Origin: Actinomycetota bacterium
GTDB lineage: Bacteria; Actinomycetota; Thermoleophilia; Miltoncostaeales; Miltoncostaeaceae
Assembly: GCA_020636905.1 (NCBI GenBank)
Contig: JACJWX010000003.1
Coordinates: 1 to 64,000, forward strand
Length of the DNA stretch: 64,000 nucleotides
Reading direction: 5' to 3'
Shown here: positions 1 through 9,294 of the stretch, one piece after another
How positions within the stretch are numbered: position 1 is the stretch's first letter
Layout of the letters: each line of letters opens with the position of its first letter
Notes under the pieces: model-generated
Database searches by the model: none
The model's input: only the letters and a program-made list of their open reading frames with translations
Told to the model about the DNA's origin: nothing
Program-made: the position numbers and the translations under genes

Positions 1-791
1 ATCACGTAGTTGGTGACGTCCACCACGTTGTTGATCGAGCGCATCCCGGCGGCCTCGACACGACCTCTGAGCCAGTCGGGAGACGGCGCCACCTCGACGT
101 CGGTGAACACGCGTGCCAAGTAGCGGGGGCAGAGATCCGGCGCCTCGACCCGGAGCGTGACGTGGTCATCCACCGTCCCGGGCCCCTCGGCGGCGGGTTC
201 CGATTCGTCCAGTGGGCGCAGCTCGGCTCCGGTGACCGCGTGGACCTCCCGGGCGATCCCGTAGACCGACTGGCAGTCCGGCCGGTTGGACGTGACCTCG
301 AGATCGAACACCGTCTCGACGATCGGCAGCACCTCGTCCAGGCGGGTGCCGGGTGCGGCGTCAGTCGCGAGTTCGATGATGCCGGCGCTCTCGTCCGACA
401 GCCCGAGTTCGCTCGCGCTGAGGATCATCCCGTGGCTCGTGACGCCCCGCAGTTTGGCCGTGCCCAGCGGCGGGCGGCCGGGCAGCACCGCCCCCGGAAG
501 GGCGACCGGCACGTGCTGTCCCGCGGCGACGTTCGGCGCGCCGCAGACGATGGTGCGGGGTTCGGACTCGCCCACGTCCACGGTGCACACGCGCAGACGG
601 TCGGCATCGGGGTGCTGCACGGCCTCGCGCACGAATCCCACCCGGAAGTGTTCGAGATTCCCGTCGGTCTCGGGTACGCGGGACTCGATCGACTCCACCT
701 CGGTACCGCTGTTCCACAGCAGTTCGGCGAGGTCCTCGGGCGAACGCGCGGGATCGATGTGATCCCGCAGCCAGCTCAGCGGCACCCTCAT
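1..791 (-). CDS. pheT: Phenylalanine--tRNA ligase beta subunit, N-terminal part (runs off left edge)
   Basis: Charges tRNA-Phe as the beta half of the alpha2/beta2 PheRS. The minus-strand frame begins MRVPLSWLRDHIDP and stays open to the window edge (about 263 codons). Residues about 40-150 form the EMAP/tRNA-binding (B2) domain with VCGAPNVAAGQHVPVALPGA and GMILSASELGL, followed by DLEVTSNRPDC at the start of the B3/B4 editing module. The end visible at the edge is within the conserved SINNVVDVTNYV segment. The ATG overlaps the pheS stop in an ATGA junction, so the two subunits are translationally coupled. The catalytic-like core and anticodon-binding C-terminus lie outside the window. Confidence 0.97.
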   Translation of the reverse strand, partial: MRVPLSWLRDHIDPARSPEDLAELLWNSGTEVESIESRVPETDGNLEHFRVGFVREAVQHPDADRLRVCTVDVGESEPRTIVCGAPNVAAGQHVPVALPGAVLPGRPPLGTAKLRGVTSHGMILSASELGLSDESAGIIELATDAAPGTRLDEVLPIVETVFDLEVTSNRPDCQSVYGIAREVHAVTGAELRPLDESEPAAEGPGTVDDHVTLRVEAPDLCPRYLARVFTDVEVAPSPDWLRGRVEAAGMRSINNVVDVTNYV

Positions 792-1801
792 GCGAACTGC
801 TCCAGGAAGCGGAGGTCGTTCTCGAACAGCAGGCGCAGATCCGGGAGCCCGTACCGCACCATGGCCATACGGTCGATCCCCATTCCGAAGGCGAACCCGG
901 TCCAGCGCTCGGGGTCATACCCGACCGAGGCGAACACGTTCGGGTCGACCATGCCGGCGCCGAGGAGCTCGAGCCACTGCCCGCGGCCATGCCGGTCCAT
1001 CCAGCGGACGTAGAGCTCGATGGACGGCTCGGTGAAGGGGAAGAAGTGCGGGCGGACGACATACTCGACGTCGTCACCCAGGAGGGCACGCGCAACGTGC
1101 ACGAGCGTCCCCTTCAGGTGCGAGAGCGTGAGTCCCTCGTCCACCGCCAACCCTTCGAGCTGGTGGAACATGGGGCTGTGTGTGGCGTCCACGTCGTCCC
1201 GGCGGTAGACCGCGCCCGGGCTGACGATGAAGACCGGCGGGGGCCCGCTCTCCATCACGCGCACCTGCACCGGCGAGGTCTGGGGCCGCAGGGCGATGTC
1301 GTCGTGTCCGGCCACGTAGAAGGTGTCCGACGACGACCGCGCGGGGTGCGCCTCAGGGATGTTGAGCGCCGTGAAGTTGTGGTAGCCGTCCTCGATCTCG
1401 GGACCATCGGCGATCCGGTAGCCGAGCCCCAGGAAGACGTCCTCGATTTCGGTGCGCACCTGCGTCAGCAGGTGGAGGGCACCGACCGGGAACGGGTCGC
1501 CCGGAAGTGTGACGTCGGTGCGGTCCTCGAGGAGCTGGTCGCCCATCGCCGCCGCTTCGAGCCGGGTGTGGCGCTCGTCGAGGGCGGCCTCGATGGCCTT
1601 GCGTGCGGCGTTGGCGGCCTTCCCCGTGGGCCCGCGCTCCTCCGGCGCGAGCTTGCCGATCCCCGAGAGGATCTCGACGATGGCGCTGCGGCGACCGGTG
1701 TGGGCGACACGCGCCGCCTCGAGGGCGTCGAGCGACTCGGCCGCACCGATGGCTGAGAGGGCGGAATCCCGCAGGGCGTCGATGTTCAGGTCGGAAGGCA
1801 C
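788..1801 (-). CDS. pheS: Phenylalanine--tRNA ligase alpha subunit
   Basis: Catalytic subunit of PheRS, cytosolic. 337 residues, normal length for the bacterial family. An N-terminal coiled-coil tRNA-binding arm (about 1-85) is followed by the class II aminoacyl-tRNA synthetase fold. Motif 2 is seen around THSPMFHQLEGLAVDEG, and motif 3 in the GLPDLRLLFENDLRFLEQF C-terminus preceded by GFAFGMGIDRMAMVRYG. It starts with GTG 12 bases after the stop of the rRNA methyltransferase and overlaps pheT by 4 bases. It therefore belongs to the infC-rpmI-rplT-methyltransferase-pheST transcription unit. Confidence 0.98.
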   Translation of the reverse strand: MPSDLNIDALRDSALSAIGAAESLDALEAARVAHTGRRSAIVEILSGIGKLAPEERGPTGKAANAARKAIEAALDERHTRLEAAAMGDQLLEDRTDVTLPGDPFPVGALHLLTQVRTEIEDVFLGLGYRIADGPEIEDGYHNFTALNIPEAHPARSSSDTFYVAGHDDIALRPQTSPVQVRVMESGPPPVFIVSPGAVYRRDDVDATHSPMFHQLEGLAVDEGLTLSHLKGTLVHVARALLGDDVEYVVRPHFFPFTEPSIELYVRWMDRHGRGQWLELLGAGMVDPNVFASVGYDPERWTGFAFGMGIDRMAMVRYGLPDLRLLFENDLRFLEQFA

Positions 1802-1813
1802 CGACGCGTGAGG

Positions 1814-2722
1814 CTACACGAGACCCCTGCCCTGCACCTCCCGCTGGCGCAGCGCTTCACCCATCAGCACCGCCCCCGCGGCCGACACGTTGAGCGACTC
1901 CGTTCTGCGGTCCTGCGGGATGGTGGTCACCGAGACCTCCACCCCGCCTCGGGAGAGGGCGTCGAGGGCGGGGTCGATACCCGCCCGCTCCGCGCCGAGC
2001 GCAAGCACCGTCGGCCGGGTCAGGTCCACGTCCCAGGGCGATTTGCCGTCGACGACGGCGGCGGCGACCACCTGGAATCCGGTGCGGGTCGCGAGGTCCT
2101 CGGCACGCACGGACTCCAGGAGCGGAAGCGCGAAGGTGGCCCCCATCGCCGCCCGTAGCGCACGCGGGTGGTAGGGATCCGCCGACCCCGGGCCGAGGGC
2201 CACCCAGTCCGCTCCCAGCGCCGCCGCCGACCGCACGAGGGTGCCCACGTTCCCGGGGTCCGCAACCCCGGCGAGCCAGACGCCCATTCGCGGCGGCCAG
2301 CGCACCTCGTTGAAGCCGTACGGCCCCGGTTGCGGGACGATGGCGATGACGCGTGGCGTGCTCGCCAGCACGGCCACGTGGCCCATGAGGTCCGACGGGA
2401 CCGCGTAGCGCTCGGGAAGGTCGGCCATGCGATCGAGCAGCGGCCCGATCTCCTCAGCGCGGGCGGCGTCCACCAGCACCGCCTGCGGCGTCAGGCCATG
2501 GTCGAGCGCCGCTTCGACGAGGTCCTCACCCTCGGCCACGAGCAGGCGCCGCTCTCGCCGCACCTTCTTCGCGTCGAGCGCACGGGCGAGCCGCACCCAC
2601 GGATTGCGGGCGCTGGTGATGGGGCGCAGCGAGGGCGTCGTGCCCTCCGGCGGGCTAGGCGGCTGCGGCGGTGCGGGTCTCGCGGACCCGCGCGCAGAGC
2701 CCCGCGAAGGCTGCCGGCTCAT
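1814..2722 (-). CDS. TrmH/SpoU-family RNA 2'-O-methyltransferase
   Basis: SAM-dependent methyltransferase of the SPOUT class, of the 23S rRNA 2'-O-ribose type. The N-terminal substrate-binding domain begins [19 protein letters not shown] and includes [16 protein letters not shown]. The C-terminal SPOUT knot carries [29 protein letters not shown] and [23 protein letters not shown], the three SpoU motifs. The start is uncertain. The only ATG (2722) puts 68 bases inside rplT and gives a proline-rich leader of about 33 residues; family members usually begin close to ITSxxNP, near 2615, where a non-ATG start after the GGAGGG at about 2646 is possible. It sits between rplT and pheS, a common position for this family. 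Confidence 0.92.
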   Translation of the reverse strand: MSRQPSRGSARGSARPAPPQPPSPPEGTTPSLRPITSARNPWVRLARALDAKKVRRERRLLVAEGEDLVEAALDHGLTPQAVLVDAARAEEIGPLLDRMADLPERYAVPSDLMGHVAVLASTPRVIAIVPQPGPYGFNEVRWPPRMGVWLAGVADPGNVGTLVRSAAALGADWVALGPGSADPYHPRALRAAMGATFALPLLESVRAEDLATRTGFQVVAAAVVDGKSPWDVDLTRPTVLALGAERAGIDPALDALSRGGVEVSVTTIPQDRRTESLNVSAAGAVLMGEALRQREVQGRGLV

Positions 2723-3023
2723 GGATGGCGAGGTCGGCGAGGACCTTCCGGTTCAGTTCGATCTCGAGCGTCGACAACCCATGAATGAACTGTCCGTACG
2801 TGAGGCCCTCCGCGCGTGCGGCGGCGTTGATACGGGCAATCCAGAGGCGACGGAACTCGCGCTTGCGAACCCGGCGATCGCGGTACTGGTAGCGGAGCGA
2901 GCGCTGGACCTGCTCCTTGGCACGACGGTAGCTCGTGTGCTTGGTGCCCCAGTAGCCCTTGGCGAGACCGAGAACCTTGCGGCGCTTCTTTCGGGCCGCA
3001 ACCGAACGCTTCACACGTGCCAC
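2655..3023 (-). CDS. rplT: 50S ribosomal protein L20
   Basis: Assembly-initiating 23S rRNA-binding protein. 122 residues, full length. It begins [25 protein letters not shown], the basic N-terminal extension, and continues with [22 protein letters not shown], the conserved globular core. It starts with GTG whose G is the last base of the rpmI stop codon, so L35 and L20 are coupled. In other bacteria L20 represses its own operon through the infC leader; the long leader seen upstream of infC here would allow that but no L20 site was identified. Confidence 0.98.
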   Translation of the reverse strand: MARVKRSVAARKKRRKVLGLAKGYWGTKHTSYRRAKEQVQRSLRYQYRDRRVRKREFRRLWIARINAAARAEGLTYGQFIHGLSTLEIELNRKVLADLAIHEPAAFAGLCARVRETRTAAAA

Positions 3024-3220
3024 TACCGCTCTCCCAACAGCCGCAGCGCGGTCCGAGCATGCTCGGGTGCCAGCGCACGTTCATCGTGCTGGCGGCGCTT
3101 GTTCTTCGGAGACATGTTCTCCATGTTGTGCCGCAGGTTCGACGGTTGGAACATCACCTTCTTGTTGCGGGTGACGCGAAACCGCTTCGACGCGGACGAA
3201 TTGGTCTTCATCTTGGGCAT
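3023..3220 (-). CDS. rpmI: 50S ribosomal protein L35
   Basis: Small basic component of the large subunit, 65 residues. It begins [20 protein letters not shown] and contains the typical [14 protein letters not shown], which corresponds to the usual L35 KSxKRKRRLR region. It lies 23 bases after the infC stop and overlaps the rplT start by one base, the usual infC-rpmI-rplT order. Confidence 0.97.
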   Translation of the reverse strand: MPKMKTNSSASKRFRVTRNKKVMFQPSNLRHNMENMSPKNKRRQHDERALAPEHARTALRLLGER

Positions 3221-3243
3221 GTGAACTCGAACGTGGTGTCGGG

Positions 3244-3807
3244 TCAGTCGGACTCGCCGGTTTCCTTGGCGGGCGCAAGCATCATGATCATGTTGCGTCC
3301 GTCCAGGTTCGGCCGGCTCTCGATGACGGCAATGTCCTTCAGCTCGTCCGCGAGCCGAAGAAGGATGGCCTCTCCGCGCTCAGGATGCAAGAGCTCCCGG
3401 CCACGAAACATGATCGTGACCTTGACTTTGTCCTTGTGCTTGAGGAACCGCACGACGTGCCCCTTCTTGGTGGCGTAGTCGTGTGGATCGATCTTCGGCC
3501 GGAACTTGATCTCCTTGATGACGATCAGGTTCTGGTGCTTACGAGCCTGTTTGGCCTTCTGCTCCTGCTCGTACCGCCACTTCCCGTAGTCCATGATGCG
3601 GACCACCGGCGGGCGGGCGTCCGGAGCCACCTCGACCAGGTCGAGGTTCGCTCGGGCCGCGATGTCCTGGGCGCGGGCGATCGGCACGACACCGACGTTT
3701 TCGCCGCTGGCGTCGATCAGGCGCACCGATTCGACCCGGATCGCATCGTTGATCCGCGTCGACGGCCCGGCCGGAGGACGGGTGTCTGGACCCCGTCTAG
3801 GAGGCAC
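3244..3807 (-). CDS. infC: Translation initiation factor IF-3
   Basis: Binds the 30S subunit, prevents premature 50S joining and checks start codon and initiator tRNA. 187 residues. The N-domain begins [22 protein letters not shown] and holds [41 protein letters not shown]. The C-domain contains [24 protein letters not shown] and [21 protein letters not shown]. The chosen start is a GTG preceded by GGGAG about 8 bases away; there are about 15 extra residues before the conserved core. First gene of the leftward operon; about 140 bases of leader separate it from a candidate promoter at 3946-3974. Confidence 0.97.
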   Translation of the reverse strand: MPPRRGPDTRPPAGPSTRINDAIRVESVRLIDASGENVGVVPIARAQDIAARANLDLVEVAPDARPPVVRIMDYGKWRYEQEQKAKQARKHQNLIVIKEIKFRPKIDPHDYATKKGHVVRFLKHKDKVKVTIMFRGRELLHPERGEAILLRLADELKDIAVIESRPNLDGRNMIMMLAPAKETGESD

Positions 3808-3945
3808 GCACCACTCCCGACAATGTCAGGCGCCACCCCTTCGGATGGACGGATGGTGTGCAGCTGAAGTTCGAGCTGTGAAGACGAGCACTCCGTATGG
3901 ACTGGCGCGGGTTCGAAAACTGCCGCGCTCCCGCGGCGGACGCGC

Positions 3946-3974
3946 ACAATAGCAGGACTGGCGGCGTCGTCGAA
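3946..3974 (-). promoter_or_regulatory. Candidate promoter of the infC operon
   Basis: On the minus strand a TATTGT box (3946-3951) is preceded by 17 bases and TTCGAC (3969-3974). The -10 box fits well, the -35 box only partly. Transcripts would begin near 3939 and have a leader of about 130 bases before infC. That leader contains a small GC hairpin (GCCGCG/CGCGGC, about 3922-3937). The remaining sequence between infC and HU shows no credible gene. Confidence 0.4.
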
Positions 3975-4181
3975 AGTCCCCGCCGGCACGGATTGCCCGG
4001 CGCCCGACGTACGCGGCCACCGCGACCCGGGACGGAGTGCGGATGCGCGGCGACGACCGACAGACCGGCCGGCGAGAACCGCCGGCGTTCAGCGCGTCGC
4101 CCACGTGCGCTCCCCGCCAGGACGGCTCGAGGTGAGCTGACGTCGCGACACAAGGATTCAGGAGGTGTGTGGGAGCGGTGG

Positions 4182-4212
4182 GGTGGCGCATGAAGACATT
4201 CCATGCGCCACC
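4182..4212 (-). terminator. Hairpin downstream of the HU gene, likely terminator
   Basis: A perfect 11-base stem, GGTGGCGCATG (4182-4192) and CATGCGCCACC (4202-4212), encloses a 9-base loop. It lies 51 bases past the HU stop. There is no T tract after it, as is common for intrinsic terminators in GC-rich actinobacteria. Confidence 0.6.
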
Positions 4213-4262
4213 GAACCGACTGCTCGACCACGTCCGCGGTGCGGGCACCGCGACGGGAACGG

Positions 4263-4559
4263 CTACTTCTTCTTCTTGTTCCCGGCAGCGACGGTTTCCT
4301 TGAGCACTGCGCCCGGCGTGAACCGGGGAACAACGCGTGCCGGAATGGTGACCTTCTTGCTCGGATCCTGCGGATTGACGCCGACGCGTTCCGCGCGATG
4401 CGAGATTGAGAACTTTCCAAAGCCGGCGAACGCAACGTCCTCTCCGCCCTTCAGGGCGTCAGAGATCTCGTCGAGGACCGCGCTGACCAGCACCTGCGCC
4501 TGAGCATTCGGGATGTCCGCGCGCTTGGCTACGCGACCCACGAACTCCGTTTTGTTCAT
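4263..4559 (-). CDS. HU-family DNA-binding protein
   Basis: Nucleoid protein that bends DNA as a dimer. 98 residues beginning MNKTEFVGRVAKRADIPNAQAQ. It has the HU signature GGEDVAFAGFGKFSISHRAERVGVNPQDPSKK followed by the DNA-binding arm TIPARVVPRFTPGAVLKETV. A short lysine tail (NKKKK) ends the protein. The ATG is preceded by GAGGGGGG at good spacing, which is why the longer upstream reading frame was not used. It is monocistronic, divergent from the subtilase gene, with a hairpin downstream. Confidence 0.97.
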   Translation of the reverse strand: MNKTEFVGRVAKRADIPNAQAQVLVSAVLDEISDALKGGEDVAFAGFGKFSISHRAERVGVNPQDPSKKVTIPARVVPRFTPGAVLKETVAAGNKKKK

Positions 4560-4823
4560 CTCGACCCCCCTCGGGTGGTGTCTGTTGCGATGAGCGTGCT
4601 GCGGCAACCTAGCACCACATTCGGACGAAATCCCCACCGTCAAGGGAATCTTCTGCGATTTGCAGGTCCGTGCGGCCCGGAACGTGGCCAACCGGGGTCA
4701 CTCGGACGAGGGAGCGGGCATCACCCGTTCGAGGTGAAGCCATCCCCCTATGGAGACGGCGTTTCGAGAGAAATAGAGGTTTTCACTACATAGGCGCAGG
4801 TTCGGGAGTCCGACGAAAAGGTC

Positions 4824-7019
4824 GTGCGACGAAATCCGACAACGTGCCGAAACCGCCGGATCGCCGCACTCGCGGGCGCCGTCGCGCTCGGGACCTGCAC
4901 CGCGCCGGCGCTGGCTGCGCCCCCGGCGTCGGACACCGTGCTGGTGCAGGTCTCGGGCGCGACGAGCACCGCAGACCGGGCGAAGATCGCCCGGGAGCTG
5001 GACGGGAACGCGGTGAACGCGATCCCGGGTGGGTGGCGCGAGTACCAGCTCGACCGTGAGGTGACCGCCTCCGAAGCGCGAGCCGAACTCAAGAACCTCA
5101 AGGGCGTTCGCCGGGTCGTGCTGCCATCGCCGCTGACGATCGCCGCCGTCCCCAACGACCCCCTCTTCGGGCCGACGAACGGTGGCTACCAGTGGGGGCT
5201 CCGAAACACCGCCGCGTGGAGCGGTGGTGAGGCCGGAGCGGACGTCGCGGCGATCGACGGCTGGACGCATCAGACGTCGTCGACGCCCGTGGTCGTGGCG
5301 GTCATCGACACCGGCGTCCAGGTCACTCACCCGGACCTCGCCAGCCGCGTGTGGACCAACGCCGGCGAGATCCCCGGGAATGGCATCGACGACGACGCGA
5401 ACGGGTACGTCGACGACGTCAACGGGTGGGACTTCGCCTCCGACGACGCCTCGGTGTACGACGGCACCGGCGATCGGCACGGAACCCACGTCGCCGGCAT
5501 CATCGCGGCCGAGCGGGACAACGGCACCGGGATCGCCGGAGTCAGCACCAACGCCCGCATCATGCCGCTCAAGTTCATCGACGGCACCCAGGGGTGGAAC
5601 ACCGACGCGGTCCGGGCGATCCAGTACGCGGTCGCCAATGGCGCGAAGGTGATCAACGCCTCGTTCGGAGGCACGACCTACGACTCGCTGCTGTGCAGCA
5701 CGATCTCGTGGGCCGCCAGCCGGGGGGTCACGGTCGTCGTCGCGGCCGGGAACAGCGGGAACAACCTCGATTCCGCCAGCGCGTGGCCGGCGAAGTGCGA
5801 CGAGCCGAGTCAGCTGACCGTCGGCGCGTTCACCCACACCGGGGCGCTCGCCGACTTCTCGAACCACAGCACGAACTTCGTCGACGTTGCGGCGCCGGGC
5901 GAATGGATCGTGTCGACGGTGCCCGACGGCTACGGCTACATGTCGGGCACGTCGATGGCGACTCCGTTCGTGACCGGGGTCGCCGCGGCCGTGCTCGGCG
6001 AGCAGCCCGCGCTGACCCCCGCCCAGGTGCGGGCCCGTGTGCTCAACGGCGCCACGCCCTCGCCGGAGCTGGCGAGCACGATCGCCGGGGGGCGCCGCCT
6101 GAACCTGGTGGGAGCGCTCACCGACGTGCCCCAGCCGCTCACGTCACCCGATCGGACGCCCCCGGCGGCCTTCGGACTCATCGGACCGAACGATGGCGCC
6201 ACGGTTCGGTCGCCGCGACCGGTCTTCAGCTGGAGTGCCAGTGCGGACACCGACTCCGGTGTGGCCGAGTACCGGCTCGTCGTCGGAGGCCAGGTGATCG
6301 CCTCGGGAATCACCGGAACCAGTGCGATGCCCGCGTCGGATCTGCCTCAGGGACCAACCGAGTGGCGTGTGGACGCCATCGATGGCGCCGGCAACGTCCG
6401 GGCGAGCGCCACCCGGCAGCTCACCGTCGATTCCATCGACCCGTCAGAGCCCCGCATCGTCACGCCCGGGACGAACCAGTCGCCGGTGGCCGGCCGCCCC
6501 ACGCAGGTGCGCTGGAGTGGCGACGATGCGGGCGTGTCCCAGTACCGTGTGCTGGTCAACGGCCGGGTGCGCGCAACCGTGCCGGGACGTTCGCAGAGCA
6601 CCACCGTCGTGTTCGTGCCGGGTCGTCAGTTCCTGCAGGTGACCGCCGTCGACGCGGCCGGAAACACGGCGAGTTCACCCCGGGTGACCCTTCGTGTGCT
6701 CAGCGCGGCCGCCGCGCGGCGGAACCGCGCGCGGACCTTGCGGGTGCGCAAGGTGATCCGCCACGCCCGGATCCGGCTCCAGCGTGAACGTGCCCGACGC
6801 TCGAGCACCTCCCGGATCCGGGTCCGGTCGCGCGCTGCGGTGGCCGTCAGCATCGAGGTCACCAGGCGCGGACGCCCGGTCTACCGGACCAGGGCCCGGC
6901 TGCGACGGGGAACCACCACGGTCGAGCTGGGGCGTCCTCGACTTGCGAGCGGGAACTACCGCGCCGTGGTCCGCGTGCAGTCGGTGCCCGCGGCCAAGGG
7001 CGTCATCACCGTCCGCTAG
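4824..7019 (+). CDS. Secreted S8 family subtilisin-like serine peptidase
   Basis: Extracellular protease, 731 residues, GTG start. Residues 1-32 form a signal peptide (basic MRRN..., hydrophobic AALAGAVALG, cleavage near PALAA). An inhibitor-like prodomain (about 37-110) precedes the catalytic domain, with Asp162 in VIDTGVQ, His219 in RHGTHVAG, oxyanion Asn310 in VAAGNSGN and Ser377 in SGTSMATPF. Residues about 450-635 resemble two Ig/FN3-like repeats, each ending in W.VDAIDGAGN or QVTAVDAAGN type sequence. The last 95 residues are extremely arginine-rich and end YRAVVRVQSVPAAKGVITVR, which could bind the wall. An AT-richer stretch with TACATA (about 4785) may be its -10 box. Confidence 0.95.
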   Translation: MRRNPTTCRNRRIAALAGAVALGTCTAPALAAPPASDTVLVQVSGATSTADRAKIARELDGNAVNAIPGGWREYQLDREVTASEARAELKNLKGVRRVVLPSPLTIAAVPNDPLFGPTNGGYQWGLRNTAAWSGGEAGADVAAIDGWTHQTSSTPVVVAVIDTGVQVTHPDLASRVWTNAGEIPGNGIDDDANGYVDDVNGWDFASDDASVYDGTGDRHGTHVAGIIAAERDNGTGIAGVSTNARIMPLKFIDGTQGWNTDAVRAIQYAVANGAKVINASFGGTTYDSLLCSTISWAASRGVTVVVAAGNSGNNLDSASAWPAKCDEPSQLTVGAFTHTGALADFSNHSTNFVDVAAPGEWIVSTVPDGYGYMSGTSMATPFVTGVAAAVLGEQPALTPAQVRARVLNGATPSPELASTIAGGRRLNLVGALTDVPQPLTSPDRTPPAAFGLIGPNDGATVRSPRPVFSWSASADTDSGVAEYRLVVGGQVIASGITGTSAMPASDLPQGPTEWRVDAIDGAGNVRASATRQLTVDSIDPSEPRIVTPGTNQSPVAGRPTQVRWSGDDAGVSQYRVLVNGRVRATVPGRSQSTTVVFVPGRQFLQVTAVDAAGNTASSPRVTLRVLSAAAARRNRARTLRVRKVIRHARIRLQRERARRSSTSRIRVRSRAAVAVSIEVTRRGRPVYRTRARLRRGTTTVELGRPRLASGNYRAVVRVQSVPAAKGVITVR

Positions 7020-7064
7020 CCGGGACGTCCGTCGCCGGGGGCACGGGCGCGCGGAACGTCCGGA

Positions 7065-7205
7065 TCAGTACCACTTCCCCTTCGCGAATCCCCCGAAGGC
7101 CACCAGGCCCACCAGGGCGACGATGATGCCCCACCAGAGATGCCCGGCGATCGCGAGGATGACGCCGATGATCACCAAGATTCCGCCAAGGCCAATGCCA
7201 GCCAT
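7065..7205 (-). CDS. Small hydrophobic membrane protein (46 residues)
   Basis: A 46-codon gene reading MAGIGLGGILVIIGVILAIA then GHLWWGIIVALVGLVAFGGF and ending AKGKWY. Two transmembrane helices separated by a GHLWWG turn occupy almost the whole protein. GGAG lies about 6 bases before the ATG, and codon use looks coding. It is not a fragment of either neighbour. Function unknown; small glycine/isoleucine-rich membrane proteins of this shape are common in actinobacteria, often annotated as DUF-type membrane proteins. Confidence 0.65.
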   Translation of the reverse strand: MAGIGLGGILVIIGVILAIAGHLWWGIIVALVGLVAFGGFAKGKWY

Positions 7206-7377
7206 GAGTACTCCAGTCGTGGGAGGTTTGCCCGGGAGTCACGGCCTCACGTCGCGAGGTCGCGACACCGGGGAAACGATCGCCGCCCGCCAGGGCGACG
7301 TTCAATGACCTTATGGCACGTCCCGCCGCGGACCGCACCGGCCGGGTCCCCGGTACCGGCGACCCGATCCGCGCCGG

Positions 7378-7800
7378 TCACGCGAGGAACATGACCCGCA
7401 CCACCGTCTCGCCCTCGGGAGTGGAGGCTTCGGCGAAGCCGACCAGGCAGGGCAACGAGTCACGGAGTTGCATGACGTCCCCGTCGCGGACCGCACCCCC
7501 GGCCAGCACGTAGCCGGCGAGTTCCTTCATGAGCCGCACCGCGGGTTCCAGAAGCATCGTGGGGACGTTCAGCAGTTCGAGTTCCGGGTGGGCGGCGTAG
7601 ATGCCGAGACCGATCGTCGCGAGACGGCTTCCGCGGATCTGCTCCTGCTGGGTGAACCAGGCGGACGTCGCGAGTTCGGCGACGCTGGGTCGGCCGTCGC
7701 CACTGCCGATCGCCTGCAGCAGGGCATGCCCGGGGGCGTCGGGCTCGTTCGGCGTCTGGACGGCGATCTGAACGCGAGGGTCATCGATCTGGGTGCTCAT
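7378..7800 (-). CDS. Hypothetical protein, 140 residues
   Basis: I do not recognise this protein. It begins MSTQIDDPRVQIAVQTPNEP and has a mixed alpha/beta composition without membrane segments or metal motifs. The C-terminal half contains LLEPAVRLMKELAGYVLAGG and ETVVRVMFLA, which suggests a compact soluble domain. It is transcribed away from hemA, with about 120 bases between the two starts that must hold both promoters. A CAGGCT box lies 6 bases before the ATG and may mark leaderless transcription. Confidence 0.7.
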   Translation of the reverse strand: MSTQIDDPRVQIAVQTPNEPDAPGHALLQAIGSGDGRPSVAELATSAWFTQQEQIRGSRLATIGLGIYAAHPELELLNVPTMLLEPAVRLMKELAGYVLAGGAVRDGDVMQLRDSLPCLVGFAEASTPEGETVVRVMFLA

Positions 7801-7923
7801 GCACACAGCCTGACATGCGGGGCCCGGCGGCACCGCCGCCGGTCGGCGAGGGCCGGCCGGCGGCGACCATCCCGGAATGCGCCGCCACCCGCGAGCGCGG
7901 CCAGCGCGTGATGAACTGGCGGT

Positions 7924-9183
7924 GTGCCACGACGCCCGATCGAGATCGCCGTGCTGGGAGCCAGCCACGAGTCCGCGGACTTCGCGACCCGCGAACGGCT
8001 CGCGGATGCGCTGACGCCGAGGGCCGTCGCGGCGACCGTCTCCGGGTTGGTCGACGAGGTGGTGACCATCACGACCTGCGACCGGACCGAGGTCGTGCTG
8101 GCCTGTCGCGATTCCCGGGCGCTCGCCGCTGCCGAAGACGCCCTGCGGGACCTGGCCGGGACGGGCGGGGGCGACATCCGCGTACTTCGCGGGCGGGCCG
8201 CGATCCGTCACGTGATCCGCGTGTCCATGGGGCTGGACGCCCTGATCCTCGGCGAGCACGAGATCCAGGGCCAGGTGGGACACGCGTGGCGTTCGGCCAA
8301 ACGTGCGGGTACCGCCGGTCCCGTGATGGCGGCGCTGTTCCAGCGCGCGCTGCACACGGCCGGCCGTGCCCGGGCCGAGGTCGGGCTCGGCCGTGGCAGG
8401 ACCTCGATCGCATCGCTCGCCTTCGAGCACGTGCTGCCCGCGCTCTCCGGACGTGATGGCGTCGAGGTCGTCATCGTCGGGGCCGATCCGGCTGCCCGCG
8501 GACTGGGGCGCCGTCTCGTGGAGGCCGTGTCGGGCACGGTCTGGGCGACGGGTCCCGGCGGTGAGGCCGCACGCTTCGCGCGGGACATCGGCGCGGAACG
8601 ATTGGCGCTCGACGGGGCGGCGGACGTGCTCCAGCGGTGTTCGCTGCTGGTGGGGGCCGCCCCGCTGCCCGCCGCGGTCGCCGCCGCACTGCGCGCGCCG
8701 CATCGGGCCGGGCCGCTCCTGATCATGGACATGTGCATGCCGAGAAGTGTCCCGCCGGACATCGGGTCGCTGCCGGGAATCCGGATCGACACCCTCGACG
8801 ACCTCCGTCCCCTTGCCCGCCGGGCGGACGATGTCCGCCGGCGCGATGCGGCCGCCGCGGCGCGCATCGCCAGCGAGGGGACGGCCTGGATGACCGACTG
8901 GCTCGCCGGCCGCGAAGCGGTGTCGGCGATCCGGGGGGTGCTCGACGACGTGGAAGCGCTCCGGCGTCGCGAGCTCGACCGGGCGATTCGCCACGACGAC
9001 ACGCCCGAGACGGTCGAGCGGCTGCAGCGGCTGAGCCGCCGCCTGGCGGCCGCCTTCGCGCACGCCCCGGCGACTCGTCTGCGCTACAGCGACGACCCGG
9101 ATACCGACGCTGCGGTCCTCCGGCGGTTGTTTGGACCCGTCACACCGTCGACCCTCGATGAGAGCGCCGACGGGACCCGCTGA
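7924..9183 (+). CDS. hemA: Glutamyl-tRNA reductase, divergent
   Basis: NADPH-dependent reduction of glutamyl-tRNA to glutamate-1-semialdehyde, first committed step of C5 tetrapyrrole synthesis. 419 residues, GTG start. The catalytic cysteine is Cys52 in TTCDRTEV (usual STCNRTE). GEHEIQGQVG (110-119) matches the usual GExQILGQV, LFQRALHTAGRARAEV matches the LFQxAxxxGKxVRxET motif, and CMPRSVPPDIGSLPGIRIDTLDDL matches the AxPRDIDPxVGxLPGVxLxDIDDL segment. The nucleotide-binding loop is degenerate (VIVGADPAARGLG, usual GAGxxG). No other haem genes are adjacent. The family assignment is firm; full activity is less certain because of these substitutions. Confidence 0.88.
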   Translation: MPRRPIEIAVLGASHESADFATRERLADALTPRAVAATVSGLVDEVVTITTCDRTEVVLACRDSRALAAAEDALRDLAGTGGGDIRVLRGRAAIRHVIRVSMGLDALILGEHEIQGQVGHAWRSAKRAGTAGPVMAALFQRALHTAGRARAEVGLGRGRTSIASLAFEHVLPALSGRDGVEVVIVGADPAARGLGRRLVEAVSGTVWATGPGGEAARFARDIGAERLALDGAADVLQRCSLLVGAAPLPAAVAAALRAPHRAGPLLIMDMCMPRSVPPDIGSLPGIRIDTLDDLRPLARRADDVRRRDAAAAARIASEGTAWMTDWLAGREAVSAIRGVLDDVEALRRRELDRAIRHDDTPETVERLQRLSRRLAAAFAHAPATRLRYSDDPDTDAAVLRRLFGPVTPSTLDESADGTR

Positions 9184-9294
9184 TATCGTGCGTCCGCCGA
9201 CCGCCCTGGTCGGGTGAAATGCGAGCAATCGATGCCTGGGTGGGTCCGTGGGGCTTGGCGGGTTGTGTTGCGCTCGCCGAGCAGTGAGGGATGC

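Noticed and set aside
3907..3930. A tRNA-like T-arm string GCGGGTTCGAAA in the infC leader
   Set aside because: The following bases do not form a T stem, and no acceptor, D or anticodon arm surrounds it.
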